DNA of 64,000 nt. It comes from Peltaster fructicola (Eukaryota; Ascomycota; Dothideomycetes). This document shows positions 1 through 11,700 of this stretch, one piece after another. The stretch lies in assembly GCA_001592805.2 (NCBI GenBank), contig CP051140.1, positions 3,907,501 through 3,971,500 of the forward strand, read 5' to 3'. A program made the position numbers and the translations under genes. The notes beneath the pieces were generated by a model, which worked only from the letters and a program-made list of their open reading frames with translations, did not search any database and was not told the origin of the DNA. The first letter of the stretch is position 1, and every line of letters begins with the position of its first letter.

Positions 1-254
1 GCTTGTAGTGAGCGCAAAGAGCAGTGTTGTCTAGCGACCAGTGAATCTCGGCCTAACTTAAAGTGGTGCGGTCATCGACGCCGCCAGTGTCTATACGCCA
101 TCACCAAACACATGTCGTGACATCAGGTCTCGCTCTAGGTGTTCGATCATTCTGAGTGACTAAACCACCATCACCACAGATACGAGAAGCATCTACTAGC
201 CTGGTGTGAATCAGCAATGAGTAACCACTGCTACATAATAGTATCTCTGGCAAG

Positions 255-1323
255 ATGATGCCTTTTGGCTATCGATGGACGGCAATACGCACTCCATCAT
301 CAAGGACTCTTCGCACAGCTATCCGCAGCATGGCGACAGTCAACCATGGCTCAATACCACACGAACAACGAACTGCCTTCGAACCGAGAGAACGTCTCTT
401 CGAGCGTGTCACAATCGCAAACATACGCGAGATCAACGACACCGTGAGGCTTCTCAGACTCAACACAGAAGAGCCGAACCGCACTATCAACGTTGGTGGC
501 CCATGTCTCACCTCACCTTGACTTGCTGATGTCCCGCTACAGTTCTTGCCTGGCCAGTGGCTCGACGTCTTCATTCCTGGTCTTCCACAGGCAGGAGGCT
601 TCACGATAACCTCGACTCCATTCAGCTCACGTCCTTCGTCACACTCGCATCTCTACCTCGAGCTCGCCATTCAGAAGAGTCGCAACCCACCAGCTCGATG
701 GCTTTGGCAGCCGGAGGCCGACATTCTCGGTACGATACTGAACGTGCGTGTTGGTGGGAGTTTCCACTGGCCGCCGCCAATGGACATCTCTAACATTGAT
801 CGTCTGGTGCTTGTAGCAGGCGGCGTTGGCATCAAGTATGAGCCTAGAATGCCGTATAGAACAATACTGATCCAAGACCAGTCCCTTAGTATCGATCATG
901 ACGTTCCTGATCCAAGTGCCGGTCCAGCAAAGGCCGCGAGAGATACACTTTCTATACGCATCAAAGACCAGCTCGGAGCTGGACGCACAGAAAATCCTTT
1001 TCCTGCCACGTTTACTCGATCTTGTTGGCATTGCCGACGACCCTCTCAACGTCACATTGAGCCTCTATCTCACAGGCAGTGGAACTGACGAAGGAGGGCT
1101 CATCGAAGATGGCCGCCTACCGAACAGGACGTTTGCTCGACGATTGCAAGAATTCGACCTGAGCCGAGCACTCGACGGATTTCGAGACGGTGGTATGACA
1201 GACCGTAAAGACACAGTAGCCTATGTGTGTGGACCACCAAAGATGACAGACGAGATCGTCGCCACACTGAATAGACAGGAGGGCATGTCACCAGATAGAG
1301 TGCTGTGCGAGAAGTGGTGGTAG
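255..1323 (+). CDS. OXNAD1-like FAD/NAD(P)-binding oxidoreductase
   Basis: Three exons, 255-491, 543-835 and 882-1323, give a protein of 323 aa; both introns (51 and 46 nt) are GT-AG and restore one frame. The product is a ferredoxin-reductase-fold flavoprotein resembling OXNAD1. The FAD-binding part carries LPGQWLDVFIPG followed by GGFTITSTPFSS, the arginine-less relative of the usual RxYS motif. The NAD-binding part starts with LVLVAGGVGINPLVSI, whose Asn codon is split by the second intron, and ends with VAYVCGPPKM and the terminal CEKWW typical of the OXNAD1 group. The basic, Ser/Arg-rich first 30 residues could be a mitochondrial presequence. The substrate of this family is not settled. 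The start is the first of two adjacent ATGs; an upstream exon is not excluded. Confidence 0.85.
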
Positions 1324-1413
1324 TTCCATCTGCATACATTAGCTAGCATCATACGCCGTGCTTATGCACTTTTCTGTTCATCAGTGTTGTACAGTCGGCC
1401 GTGTCAATACCTT

Positions 1414-3232
1414 TCAACCCGTCTTGGCCTTCTTCTTGGGACGCTCGACCTTCGCTGCAGTGTCCTCATCATCGTCAGCATCCTCCATGTCAACATCTCC
1501 ATCCTCATCACCACTGGAAGCGGCATTCGAATCGTACTCTTCCGCAACATCAGAGTCTGAGTCTGCTTGGAAGTCTTCGTCAACACTCTCGTCATCCTCA
1601 TCTGCACTACCTCGGTCTGCGTTGACTACCTCCTCGTCCTCGCTACTAGCAAGATCAGGATCAGCAGCCACAGCAAGCATTGCGCCATCGGAGTCCATTT
1701 CGTTCTTGTACTTGATGTTCTTGGCGTCCAAGAATCGCTCGAATGGCGTTTGCTCTTCTCGGTTGATGTTGGAAAACTGATGCTCACCGTTGCCGTTCTT
1801 GAGCGTGACGGTAATGTCGAAGGTGCGGCTGGCACTAACTGCTCCACCAACTCGTGACATTGTGACCACTGCAATGTTGTCAAAAGATATGTATGTCGCG
1901 GGCTTGGGAATGAAGAGGAATGCTCGGTCGAGGCAGTACAAATGGCCTTCGTTCGCCTTGATCGAACACTTGACGCCGTGCTGGTTGTGATGTGAGACGA
2001 AGTCCTTGGCTGGCTGGTTCAGCTTCTTGCCCGTGAGCCCATGGAAGATCTTGGCAATGACATTGCCGATCGGTGCCTCATACTGTGCTTGTAGCTTGCC
2101 GTCGTATCGCTTGATGTCATCTTCGGTCATGTTGAGTTCAATGTTAACTTCCTCGTCCTTCTTGAATTGCATAACTAAGAAAGGATATCGTGTTTGACCT
2201 TGTCGGAGCGGTGGATCGAGACCGATACACAGCAGCTGATGCACATCGTCTGGCTTGGGCATGAAAAAGAATCGTTTGGCGCTGTCGTAGGGGATCTTGT
2301 AGTCGTATGTCTTGCCGCGCAATCGGAATGACTTCTCGTAAAGGTATATGTCGAATCGTCCACGAGGAGTGAGATGGAGGACGTCCAAGAATGTTGCGAA
2401 TGTCTCGCCTGCTACCTCGCCAATCTCAGCCTTATCCATGAGTGTTTCGTAGAACAGAGTAGCAGCATTTGCCTCCTCATCTTCGCCGTCTTCTTCGTCA
2501 TCGCCATCTTCGTTCTTTGCTTTTCGTGTCTCAGTCCCAGGAATGTAGAATCGAACCTCGGACAGTTGATCGAGGGCGCCGCGACTCTTTGACCCTTTGT
2601 TCTCCGTGTGTCCGTTGACTCCATTCTCTTCACCCTCGCCAGGCAATACAAATTCGACTGCGACCTCGTTCTTTCCAGCAAGGTTCGTGTTCGAGATTTC
2701 GTCATATGGCACTTCGAAAGCAGGTCGATTTCGGACGTTGAAGGTGAGCTCGTGACGACCCATCTCGGTCTTGCCCCAGTTCCAGCCCTGCAGTGCATGG
2801 TCTTTTTGTGTGAACTCTACGCCATACCATACTTTGAAGCACTTCGAGATTGTGTCGAAGTCCTGCCGGTGTCAGTGTCCGCGCGTCCATGATATTGCTA
2901 GTGACTCACTTCTTGCTTGAAGCCATCCAGCTGCACCACGCCGGCTTTGTTGCGCGCATAGATCTTCAGCTCATATCCTTTCGCGGCTCTACTCCACTGT
3001 GCGTTGATGAAGTCGGACTTGTCGAGTGTGAAGGGTTGTCCAGCAGCTGACTTCCAGCCGAGACCTGATTCTGCGAGTCTGCATTTGCCTGACTGCTTGG
3101 AGAGATCGAGGTAGATGTTCTCAAAGGACTCCCTGTGGTATGTATCAGCACGAGCCTTGCTGGATGATCTGGCACTGAGGCGCGCCATTATTCCACATTG
3201 CGAGTGATGTGCATGCCGGAAGAGACTTACAT
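1414..3232 (-). CDS. POB3: FACT histone chaperone subunit Pob3 (SSRP1 homologue)
   Basis: Pob3 pairs with Spt16 in the nuclear FACT complex, which opens and rebuilds nucleosomes during transcription and replication. Exons on the minus strand are 3231-3232, 2910-3132 and 1414-2862, giving about 557 aa, the usual Pob3 length. The first coding exon supplies only the A and T of the start codon; after a 98-nt intron the G is followed by ESFENIYLDLSKQSGK, the conserved Pob3 N-terminus. The second intron (2863-2909) joins QLDGFKQE to DFDTISKCF. The middle holds the SSRP1 structure-specific and Rtt106-like PH domains (for example LYCLDRAFLFIPKPATYISF). The last 100 residues are very acidic and end in a basic PKKKAKTG tail, as in other Pob3 proteins. 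There is no HMG box, as is normal in fungi. Confidence 0.93.
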
Positions 3233-4032
3233 GTCAGGCAGTGAGGCTGCGTGGTATGCTCGGTGATTGCACTTTCTATTGCAGCCTGCTGCGCTGCTTT
3301 GGCAGTGTCAAGAGCAGCTGCGGGTGCCTAAACCACGTATTGCGTCACTTGTGTTGCTTTCAAGCGACTGTGTGTTCGGCGAAGGTGAAGGAAGGGGAAC
3401 ACAAGATGTTTATCAGAGAGATCTGTTCGAGCTCGAGGTTACACATGCGATCTCAAAAGAGGTCGCGAAGCTTGACGCGACTGGTGGCGTCGAATTTATC
3501 TACGTGCCTGCGCCACATCTTCAGCCACTATATGGCACGAACATATGCGGATCTGCGTGAGGTAGGCAACCGATACGATGAGAAGTGGCATCGAACATGC
3601 AGTGTCATCATACTGAGTAGCTCATCGTATAGGTAGCAGTCGTGGCTGCTTTCATTGCCATCTCAGCCGCCAATTTGACAACGACAGCGCTATTGACCTA
3701 CATGGCCGTCTTGCAGATCCATCGTTGATCCGACAGTATATCAACATTATGGCGTACAATGGTCTTGCCTCGCTATCAGGTGTCCCCAGTATGCGGCCAC
3801 ACCTGAGCCCTACTCAAGGCCATCGTATCAGCGTTGATACTGTCGAACATTCGATGAACAACGAAGGTGGACGACTAAGCTGTCGGCTCATCTCGTCGAA
3901 TTGGTAGGCTCTCTAGCTCTGGGTAAGTACTAGAGTGATGTGCGGCTGGATTGCTGTGTGAGCAAGCAAGAGACGATAGCGTAGTGGACTCGCTACACTA
4001 TAGAGCTCGTGCCTGGCTCTTGTGTCAGCCTT
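3233..4032. other. Intergenic stretch upstream of POB3
   Basis: The 800 bases separate the POB3 start from the 3' end of NAT3. Apart from the uncertain plus-strand reading frame at 3267-3560, I see no conserved protein, RNA gene or repeat. POB3 promoter elements must lie here, but no box is distinctive enough to call. Confidence 0.4.
3267..3560 (+). CDS. Possible unrecognised exon or gene remnant
   Basis: An open frame of 98 codons reads like real protein from about 3330 onward (VPKPRIASLVLLSSDCVF, then GVEFIYVPAPHLQPLYG). It does not look like a shadow of another gene, because nothing is coded opposite it. I could not find a start exon with a clean splice into this frame. An ATG at 3213 opens MPEETYMSGSEAAWYAR but stops at 3264. 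It could be an exon of an unannotated gene divergent from POB3, a decayed gene, or chance. No family recognised. Confidence 0.2.
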   Translation: MHFLLQPAALLWQCQEQLRVPKPRIASLVLLSSDCVFGEGEGRGTQDVYQRDLFELEVTHAISKEVAKLDATGGVEFIYVPAPHLQPLYGTNICGSA

Positions 4033-4715
4033 TCACCATACATCTTGAGGCGATACTTTGACATTCTCGCCATTCGCGCGAATCGTCTTGCGCTGCTTGT
4101 CACGCTTCAGAGGCTTGCGCATATCGAAGGCGTCGCTGTTGTCGTTGTAGTAATCTACTACCCTGCGATAGATCGAATAGCTGCGGTCAAATGTCAGTGA
4201 CCGTCTCAGTCCTCCTCAGTCCCGTACGTACCCCATCTTCTTGTACAACTGTATGGCGGCTTCGTTCTCAACTCGTACGAACAGGTCGACGAACCAAGCA
4301 TCAGCCTCGTCACCCACACGCTCAAGGGCTTCGGACAATCTCGTAGCATGACCCAGCCTTCGAGCAGCAGGCGCTATGGTCAGGCAAGTAATGTGAGCAT
4401 GCCAGGGCAGATAGTTCGGCCACTTCTTCCTGTATATCGGTATGGCAGGGTCGTACGGCTCGATAGGAGCAGGATACGGCGAAGCCTCGAGCTTACCAAG
4501 GACTATGATCTTGTCAGCTCAGATCTGTAGTAGATGGCTCACTTACTGTAGCCATCAATTTGCCCAGTCTCACTCTCGATGACCTTGCAAAGCTGCGGCC
4601 ATTTGGTGAAATACTCGAGATAAAAACCAATATTGTAGGTCTCAGTGAGATGATCAAGATTACACGGATTGAAGTGCAGCAGATCTATCGCTGTCATAGG
4701 TCGTATCACCGCCAT
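4033..4715 (-). CDS. NAT3: NatB N-terminal acetyltransferase catalytic subunit (NAA20)
   Basis: Nat3/NAA20 is the catalytic subunit of the NatB complex, which acetylates nascent chains starting Met-Asp, Met-Glu, Met-Asn or Met-Gln at the ribosome. Exons 4547-4715, 4232-4502 and 4033-4180 encode 195 aa; introns of 44 and 51 nt are GT-AG. The N-terminal sequence NPCNLDHLTETYNIGFYLEY is diagnostic of NAA20. The GNAT acetyl-CoA region shows ITCLTIAPAARRLGHATRLS, and the strand after it has LYKKMGYSIYRRVVDYY. The start was set at 4715 because MAVIRPMTAIDLL matches the family N-terminus, although the frame is open upstream. The auxiliary subunit Mdm20 is not in the window. Confidence 0.95.
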
Positions 4716-5814
4716 CTTCAGAGATGAGGAGACCGATAAATCTTCTACCGTGGCTCCTGATGTTGGTGGGCAGGTGTGAAGTCGGCTGAGGAATTCTGGT
4801 TGCCTCACTATTCGCAAAGATGGTACTACAACCTAGGCCACAATCATGAGGCAATCATGAGGCGCATTGAGGAGCGTCGAACGTTGCACTGCGAGTCTTC
4901 TACAAGAATTGAACTGATAAGGTCTTCGTTACAGCTAATCTACGGTGGCTACGCAGATACAACGAGGGTCATACGCGCTTCCTGAACGTAGGCACTTCAC
5001 ACACCTACCGTACAATGTGCTCCGCTACAGACTCAGTAACAATGACTGAGCCAACGAGCACGAGCTTGAGCTCTGATCTTGCATACGGTGAAGTGAGTCG
5101 AGTGAGTGTTAGCACTTACAAAGCAACATTGTACGTACCTTGATCTCTGACAATCGAAAGACAGCACATAACCCCATGCGAACCTGCCGCACGTCAGTCA
5201 TATGGATAATAATTAAGCATATCGCTGTGTCATACCACATCCTGTATGCCGCCTTACGAGATCCCTTGCATCATGTCCGGTATCTGGTGACATGTATCGA
5301 GTCGTAGAAAGCGGCTGCGTAATGCATCGATCGACGTTACGTGTTGCGAGGTTCAGGCGAGTACGTGGTGACAAGAATCTGATCTGAGTTTACGAGGCGG
5401 GCTGTCATGTTGAGCGAGTCGGAATAGTGCTGATACAGTATTGCTCGAATGTCACGTCGATAGTGTGGCGATAGTCTTCATGATGTGCGCGCGCGAGAAC
5501 TTGATTTTCTGATGAAGCCTTCTACCGATTACGCCGAGCAGTTTTTGAAAGTGTCATTCTGAGTTCGAGAGGATTCTGTAGCCTGAAGTGGTGCTCATAT
5601 GGGACAGGCCCATCAGCTGGCTAATAAAACATGCTGTAGTCGCACCCAGAAAGAGAGGTTGTAGTAGTAGTAGTAGTACATTTTGGCGAAAAGCCGCATC
5701 CTGTGCTGTCGAGAGTTTGGATCTCAGACCACTGCTGTGAAGCAGAGATCAATGAACTGACAGCACGGCCGGAGCCGTGACAACAATGCCTGCAGATGTC
5801 AGCAGTTATGACCT
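4716..5814. other. Intergenic stretch between NAT3 and the RRM gene
   Basis: About 1.1 kb with frequent stops in all frames. It holds the NAT3 promoter side and the 3' flank of the RRM gene. The only structure I see is the short GTA repeat at 5661-5678. Confidence 0.5.
5661..5678. repeat. GTA trinucleotide microsatellite
   Basis: Six perfect GTA units in non-coding DNA, about 140 bases past the RRM gene's stop codon, so probably in its 3' flank. Length polymorphism is likely; no function is implied. Confidence 0.85.
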
Positions 5815-6902
5815 CTAGTCATAACGACGACGATCGTCGTAGTCACGAGCTGCCGGAGCACTGGCACCAGCACCGTCAGCAGCGTAGCCACCAGCTCGTT
5901 CGGCTGGAGCGCCACGTGGTGCACGATCGTAGCCGTAGCTACCACCTCCACCTCGTCGCTCGCTGTATCGGTCCTCACCGCCGCGTCCAGACTCGTAGCG
6001 GTCGCTGCGTGCGTAGTCGCCTCCAGATCGACCGCCGCCGTAGCTGCCACCAGCACGGTCTTCGTAACGACGATCATCGTAGCGGTCACGGTAGCCGCCA
6101 CCACCACGACGTTCATCACGACGTCCATAGCTGCGGTCCTGGTCCAAGTCAGCACACCGATTCGAATGGATGGCAAAGGAGCAATACTTACATCGTAGCG
6201 GTCACCACGTGGAGGGCCACGACGATCGTCTAAGTAGTTTAGATAGGTTCTACAGACGCGGCATCAAGTACTTACAGTAGTCGTCGCGGAATGGTGGGCG
6301 ACCTGGAGGACCACGCTTTGGTGGACCGAAGTACTTGCCAGGAGTTGGTGTGCGTGGACGTCCACGTCGTGCCTTCTCGATGCTAAGAGTGCGGCCTTCA
6401 TATTGCTCTCCTTGCAATCCTTCTTTTGCTGCGTCGGCACCTGCAGTGTCTACCATCTTGACGAAGCCAAAGCCACGGCTCTCACGGGTGTGAGGGTCGC
6501 GCATGATGTTGCACTTCTCGACTGGTCCGTACTTCTCGAATAGCGCAGTGACTTCTTCCTCGCTCAGGCGTGGGTGTATTCCAGTGACAAAGAGGTTAGA
6601 TCCAGTGTTGCTGTTCTCGTCGTCGCCGCCATTCTGCTGGCCGGAATGGCCATCACTGTACGGATGTCAGTCTGTGATGTGTGACACTAATAAAGAAAAG
6701 CTTACCGGTCGGAGCGGCCGTTTGTAGGCTCATCACGAATGCGAGTGTCGCCATCGCGGTCTGGTCCGGGCGAACGAGAGCGCTCGCGAGTGTAGTCGCG
6801 ATCATCTGTTGATACTGTCAGTGGCCGGTCCACATTTGTGCAGCGCGTTTTGAGCATACCGTCGTAGTTGCGTGGCTCGGTCTCGTACGTGTCAGTATCC
6901 AT
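5815..6902 (-). CDS. RRM and RGG/RS-rich RNA-binding protein (Tra2-like)
   Basis: Five exons (6860-6902, 6706-6805, 6276-6655, 6192-6229, 5815-6138) give 294 aa; all four introns are GT-AG and keep frame. Residues about 15-45 are Arg/Ser/Asp-rich (YTRERSRSPGPDRDGD). A single RRM follows, with RNP2 as NLFVTGI and RNP1 as RGFGFVKM, then a Pro/Arg linker. The last 108 residues are made of RGG, RDRYDD and SYGGG units, an arginine-glycine domain typical of splicing or mRNP factors. The layout of an acidic/RS head, one RRM and an RGG tail resembles the transformer-2-type SR-like proteins annotated in ascomycetes; orthology to metazoan Tra2 is inference. It probably acts in nuclear pre-mRNA processing. 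The 38-nt fourth exon is unusually short. Confidence 0.85.
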
Positions 6903-7884
6903 TATGTCGAGTGAAGAGCGCTTCGCGCTTGAGATCGCGGGAGCACGTGTGTAAAGGTAGCAGACAGGTTGCGAGTCTGCTAATGCTACTTTTCGAAGTG
7001 TGTACAGAAAGGGATGTGGTGAAGAGGTGTCAAGAAAGTTGAGCGACTCATTGCTGCGAGAAGCTGATGAGGATGCGACGGCTTGGCCCGTGCACTGCTA
7101 TGACTGTATTTGCCTTGGCATATGTCTTCGACACAAAGCACGCGTGTTGAAGGTACAGATAAGAGGTGATATGGTCAGTCGAATGTGGCTATGTAAGGTT
7201 ACATTGTTCAGACTTTGCTGCTTTCATGACGCCTCACGAGCATTGGGACGGATTACTAAGATGGTGCTGACGATTGTCTTGCGTGCCTTGAAGGACAAAG
7301 CTATGAGGCGCCTCGAGAGCCATCAAGCATGATCATGCGGCTGTCATAACTATCAAGATCGCAAGATTCGCTCATGACCTATTGAGAAACCTCAGCTGGG
7401 ACTCAAATCGTTGTCCGCGATAAGGTCATTAGCGTTGTGTGTATGGTGCTTGTCGACTTTGACAGGTTTCTTGCTCTTGTGACTGCTTGGTGCTATACCA
7501 TCGCTACTGAAAGCCCATATGCACTAATGTCTGTACCAACATTGTGAGCAGCGAGTTCTAGTGTGGCACCGGTGCTGGAAAGCTGTGATCGATCACAGCG
7601 AAGATGGGCCCATCACCGGGCTCAGATTGCTCAAGCTCATCACGCCGAGCTGCGCATTTCGGAATCCATTGTAGCGTTCGAGCGTGGTTGGACATATCCG
7701 AACGACTGCCTACAACCACGGCAAGGATCTGTGCTGGCGATGGCAATCTAGCTGCGCGGAAGCGATGACGGTAGACTAGCTGCTGTGGTGGTCTGACTTC
7801 CTTCAGGTTGAACATGGAGTCCTCGTGGTTCGTCGTTTGCATCATGAGTATGTTGTGCACTGCCTAAGCAGCTATGAGATCTTG
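6903..7884. other. Intergenic stretch, no gene seen
   Basis: About 980 bases between the start of the RRM gene and the 3' end of the next minus-strand gene. Open frames here (for example 7000-7332 plus) have no recognisable domain and no splice partners. The part next to 6903 must contain the RRM gene's promoter. Confidence 0.45.
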
Positions 7885-8505
7885 TCACATCATGAACTTT
7901 GGTCGAGATTGTTCTTTGTCTTTAGATGTTGCTTGCTTCTCATTGCGCAATGCCTGCTCCTTCTCTCTTTGCTCTTCCCTCGATGCTCGCCTTGCTGCTT
8001 TCTTCGCCTGACCGCGTGCCAGCATATCCGTCGTCTCCAGCTCTTTGATCACTTCTTCCCATTCTTGCTCGGACTCCGGGTCGCCAGTACCAAGGAGCCG
8101 CTTGACATCGACAGCCTCGCCGTTTTTGACCTTCTGGACCACTTCTCGAAGCAGGGCCAACTTTGTCTCCGTCTTGCGACTGAAGTTTGCCATTTCTCTT
8201 CGTAGCGAGATGATATTAATGGCGAATGACCCAGCGAGCAATCCTAGGATTATCAGAGGCAGTCCAGGCCGCTCTCTACGAGTAGGCGCTTCGCTTTGTG
8301 TTGAAGATAATTCCTGGGAGGTAGAGCCGTCGTTGCGTAGGGCCTTGGGTATCATGCCTCGCCATAGTGCTGGGCTGGCAATCTTGGGCAGGTGTGACTG
8401 AACATCCTGGTGACGACGGCAACTTGAGAAGAGTCGTGTCCCGGAGATGTTGCGCCGTGCTGCCCGTGATGCTACGAGAGATCCTTGCATGTTGCTTGAG
8501 CGCAT
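7885..8505 (-). CDS. Small single-pass membrane protein, probably mitochondrial
   Basis: An intronless frame of 206 aa. The first 45 residues are rich in Arg, Ser and Ala with almost no acidic residues (ASRAARRNISGTRLFSSCRR), a good mitochondrial presequence. One hydrophobic helix follows (LPLIILGLLAGSFAINIISL, about residues 82-101). The rest is highly charged and helical, with Glu/Lys/Arg coiled-coil stretches, and ends in KEQSRPKFMM. The plan resembles a fungal family of unknown function (DUF5321-like; I am not certain of that assignment), anchored in the inner membrane with a soluble coiled coil. The start could also be the Met at 8490. It is divergent from separase, sharing a 217-bp promoter region. 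Confidence 0.7.
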   Translation of the reverse strand: MRSSNMQGSLVASRAARRNISGTRLFSSCRRHQDVQSHLPKIASPALWRGMIPKALRNDGSTSQELSSTQSEAPTRRERPGLPLIILGLLAGSFAINIISLRREMANFSRKTETKLALLREVVQKVKNGEAVDVKRLLGTGDPESEQEWEEVIKELETTDMLARGQAKKAARRASREEQREKEQALRNEKQATSKDKEQSRPKFMM

Positions 8506-8722
8506 TTGATGGTCATATTGAGATCGTGAATGTGGTCGAGAACTCCAGTCCTAATTGGGCAAGCTGCAGGCGTTACCCGGTCGACAGGCGCGCGGTTTAT
8601 GGATTCGCCATGAATCGCGTAACACACGAGACGAGACATCGCGCAGCATTCTAGATGTGCTGACCTAACACACCCTGGTTGCTTAACCCTATCATATCTG
8701 GCGAGGCCAGAAAGCAGTGGAC

Positions 8723-11700
8723 ATGCCGCAGAGGGAAGATGAGATCTTCGCGAGGGTAAAGGCAGATATCGCAGCACAGCAGGCGAACCACGATACAGTC
8801 GACCTCGTCCATGGCCTGCTAAGAGGACTGTCTATCAGCACAACTACCACGCTTTATGGTAGCTGTAAGAACAACGAGGGTAGCAGGAAGCCTTCGATAG
8901 CGCGCGCTGGACGCAAAGCTGCACCAACTGCCACAGCACGACTCAATGGTGGCAGAAGCCCAAGCAAGGATGTCTCGTGCACACAAAAACGCAGACTTGC
9001 GACTGAACTGGCCACACTTGGCAGCAAAGTCCTAGCTGGGTCAGCACCACTGACACAGAAGTTTGCGCTGGACGAAGGCAAAGATAATGTGTCACGTCAA
9101 GCTTTGCAACCAAGATCCGGAAACACGACACCATCGCCTAAGAAGTCGGTCTGTGGTGCGAAGTCCAAGACCGCGGCTGCGCAATCCACGAATGACGGCG
9201 CTATAGTAGCGACTGCACAATGCACACATGTGGCGCTGTCATACTTACGGTCAGCTGTCACAGCAGAGACTCGTCGACGTCTGCTGGAAGGATCGCTTGC
9301 ATTTTGCAAGCATCTTCTGGCATATGGGATGAAGGATCTGATCCTCGTAGAGCTTGGAGCTTGTAGGAGTCTTCTCGATAAGCATGGAGTGCCTGTTGAT
9401 GGTATGACACATAAAACCAGCACCATTGCACGGTTATTGTGCGCTGAAGGTGAAGACAACTCAGACCCAGAGCTGGCACGCCTAGCAGTAGTGCATCAGA
9501 CCTTGGTGTTCAAGGCCATCACCCTACAGTGCAGCCCGAGAATGGTCAATGACCTGGCATCACATCTTGTCACGACCACGAGACCACCTCACGAAGTGAT
9601 TGCGAGCTATACGCGACTGACAAAGCAAAACGACAAAGCAGCAATCTATCTGGAGACCATGGCGACAGCACTCTTGTCGCTGTGCCCGAAGCTGTCCGTT
9701 TCAGCGGATGCAGAAGTCTTGAACGACTCAAGTTGTGCCGGTCCGTTGGCCATGTTCAGAATACAGATCTACGCTCTTCACTTGCGTAAAACATGGTGGA
9801 TACTGGCGAACCATCAGATCGACATCCGGAAGACGCTATCTGTACAATACACGAAAGTGTTACGAGCATACATACGCAGAAGTGCAGTACAAGCAGAGGC
9901 TGGGCAGGTGTACACAGCAGCACTGGCAGGCTACAAACTCATATTCGACGATACAAGCGACCCAATCGCTGCCGACTACGAAGTACTGAGCGTTCTTGGT
10001 GCTCTTGCTGTCACTGGAGGATTTGTCGAAGATATCATGCTTTGGAATAAGCGTCTGCATGAGTGCTGTAGCAACTTCCTCGACACAGACTGTCGCAAAC
10101 TGGTGGCCATGACCTTTCAGCTGTGCCAGCATATCGAGGTTGATGCAATCGACATTCTGGCTACACATCTCGCTGGTAAGCTACAAGGTCACCCGGAGCA
10201 CTACGAGATGTTGCTTTCAGGACTTGCTGGGCTACTACAGCACCTGCACGCCAATACGCGGGTGATAGCTTCTGCGCCATACAGCAGATTGGTGCGCAGT
10301 GCTCTAAGGATATTATGCTGGGCTGCAAATGCTTATCCTGAGCTGGAGTCGAGCTCTCAAAGATCTATCATCTGCTCAGCTCTACGATCCTGCTCGCGAT
10401 CCGACATGACAAGTTGGCTTGATTCGCGAGCGATGCTTTGCTTCATCCGTGAGGGCAGTATGGTGAGCGTAGAGCAAGCAGCAAGAGTCAAAGGTCTAAA
10501 AGATGCTTTCATGTGCTCAGCAGAAGTCATTGCTCTCGGTGAGCTTATTGAAGTACTAACGCTGAGGCAGCTGAACGGTAGTAGTACTCGACTCGACGAG
10601 ACCGACCACACCGGCGCTGAGCGACTCCGACCACTCGAGCGAGGATTGCTGCTGGAATGGCGCCTCAGAGCTTGTCTCAAGCATGGTGGGAGTAGCAAGA
10701 TCCAGACAAAAGCAGGCGCTATATGTAGGAACATACTGTCTGAGCTCGACAAGCTCTACGATGCTGCGAAGTTCCCTATACGACGTGCTCTCGTTGGCAT
10801 ACAAGCTGCTATTGCAGCTAGCAAAGGGTTTGCCTCTCGCAAGGAGATCGCAGTCTGGCAAGATATTGTGATAAACGAGGACGAGCTAGCACAGGACGCA
10901 GGACTTGGTCGATATGTTCCTGAAATCACAGCTTGTCTGCAGATCTCCTCGTTCCTGGAGCAGACCAAAAGATCGCCGGCACAGATCATACCAGCATTGC
11001 AAGCTTGGCATTCAATCTTACACAACCCAGCGAATGCCGATGTCATTGATCAGGTGGTATACGACAAGGCAACGCTTGCTGGATTATTGGACACTCTGGC
11101 GTCCTTTTGCGCAGCACTCGGATGGCAAGAAGAGTGCTTGTGGGCATATCAGATTCGAACCATATTGCTGAAGCTTGCCAAGTCCAGCGTTGCACAAATG
11201 ACCGATGCACTCCTCGATGTGAGTGAGAGTAGCTCTGCCGCTGGTTTTCCTCCTCGCTATGCGATCTGCTGAAGAGGCCATGGCTTTGACTGCCAATGCT
11301 GCACAACCTGTCGATCGGTCACGCTGCATGATCGCGCTGGCTCGAGCTCATCGTGAACAGCGACAAACCCACGACTCGAGAGCTGCACTTTATGGTGTCA
11401 AAGCATTATTTGATACACTCGACACTCAGCCTAGCACCAACAGGAAGCATCTCGCCATATTGTGCGCAAAGGCCTGGTGGCTACATTCCGAGCTATGTTT
11501 GTCTGAAGGCAATCTACAGCAGGCTATGGCAGCGGTAAGAACGGCCGCCTCTATCATCAACTCTGTTTGGGCTCAACTCGAACAACGCAGCACAAAGAAG
11601 CTGCCAGCAACAGAAGACGACGCCGGAACAGATCATCTGACCAGCAAGGTCAGCAAGCTGAACTTCACAGATACATCAAAGGAAGATGTGCGTGCGTCAA

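Noticed and set aside
1358-1780. Plus-strand 140-aa Ser-rich frame
   Set aside because: Exact antisense of the acidic POB3 C-terminus; composition follows from Asp/Glu codons read backward.
5796-6233. Plus-strand 145-aa Arg/His-rich frame
   Set aside because: Antisense of the RGG tail of the RRM protein.
11219-11276. Separase as two separate genes
   Set aside because: A GT-AG intron of 58 nt joins the two frames in phase and the N- and C-terminal parts together have normal separase length.
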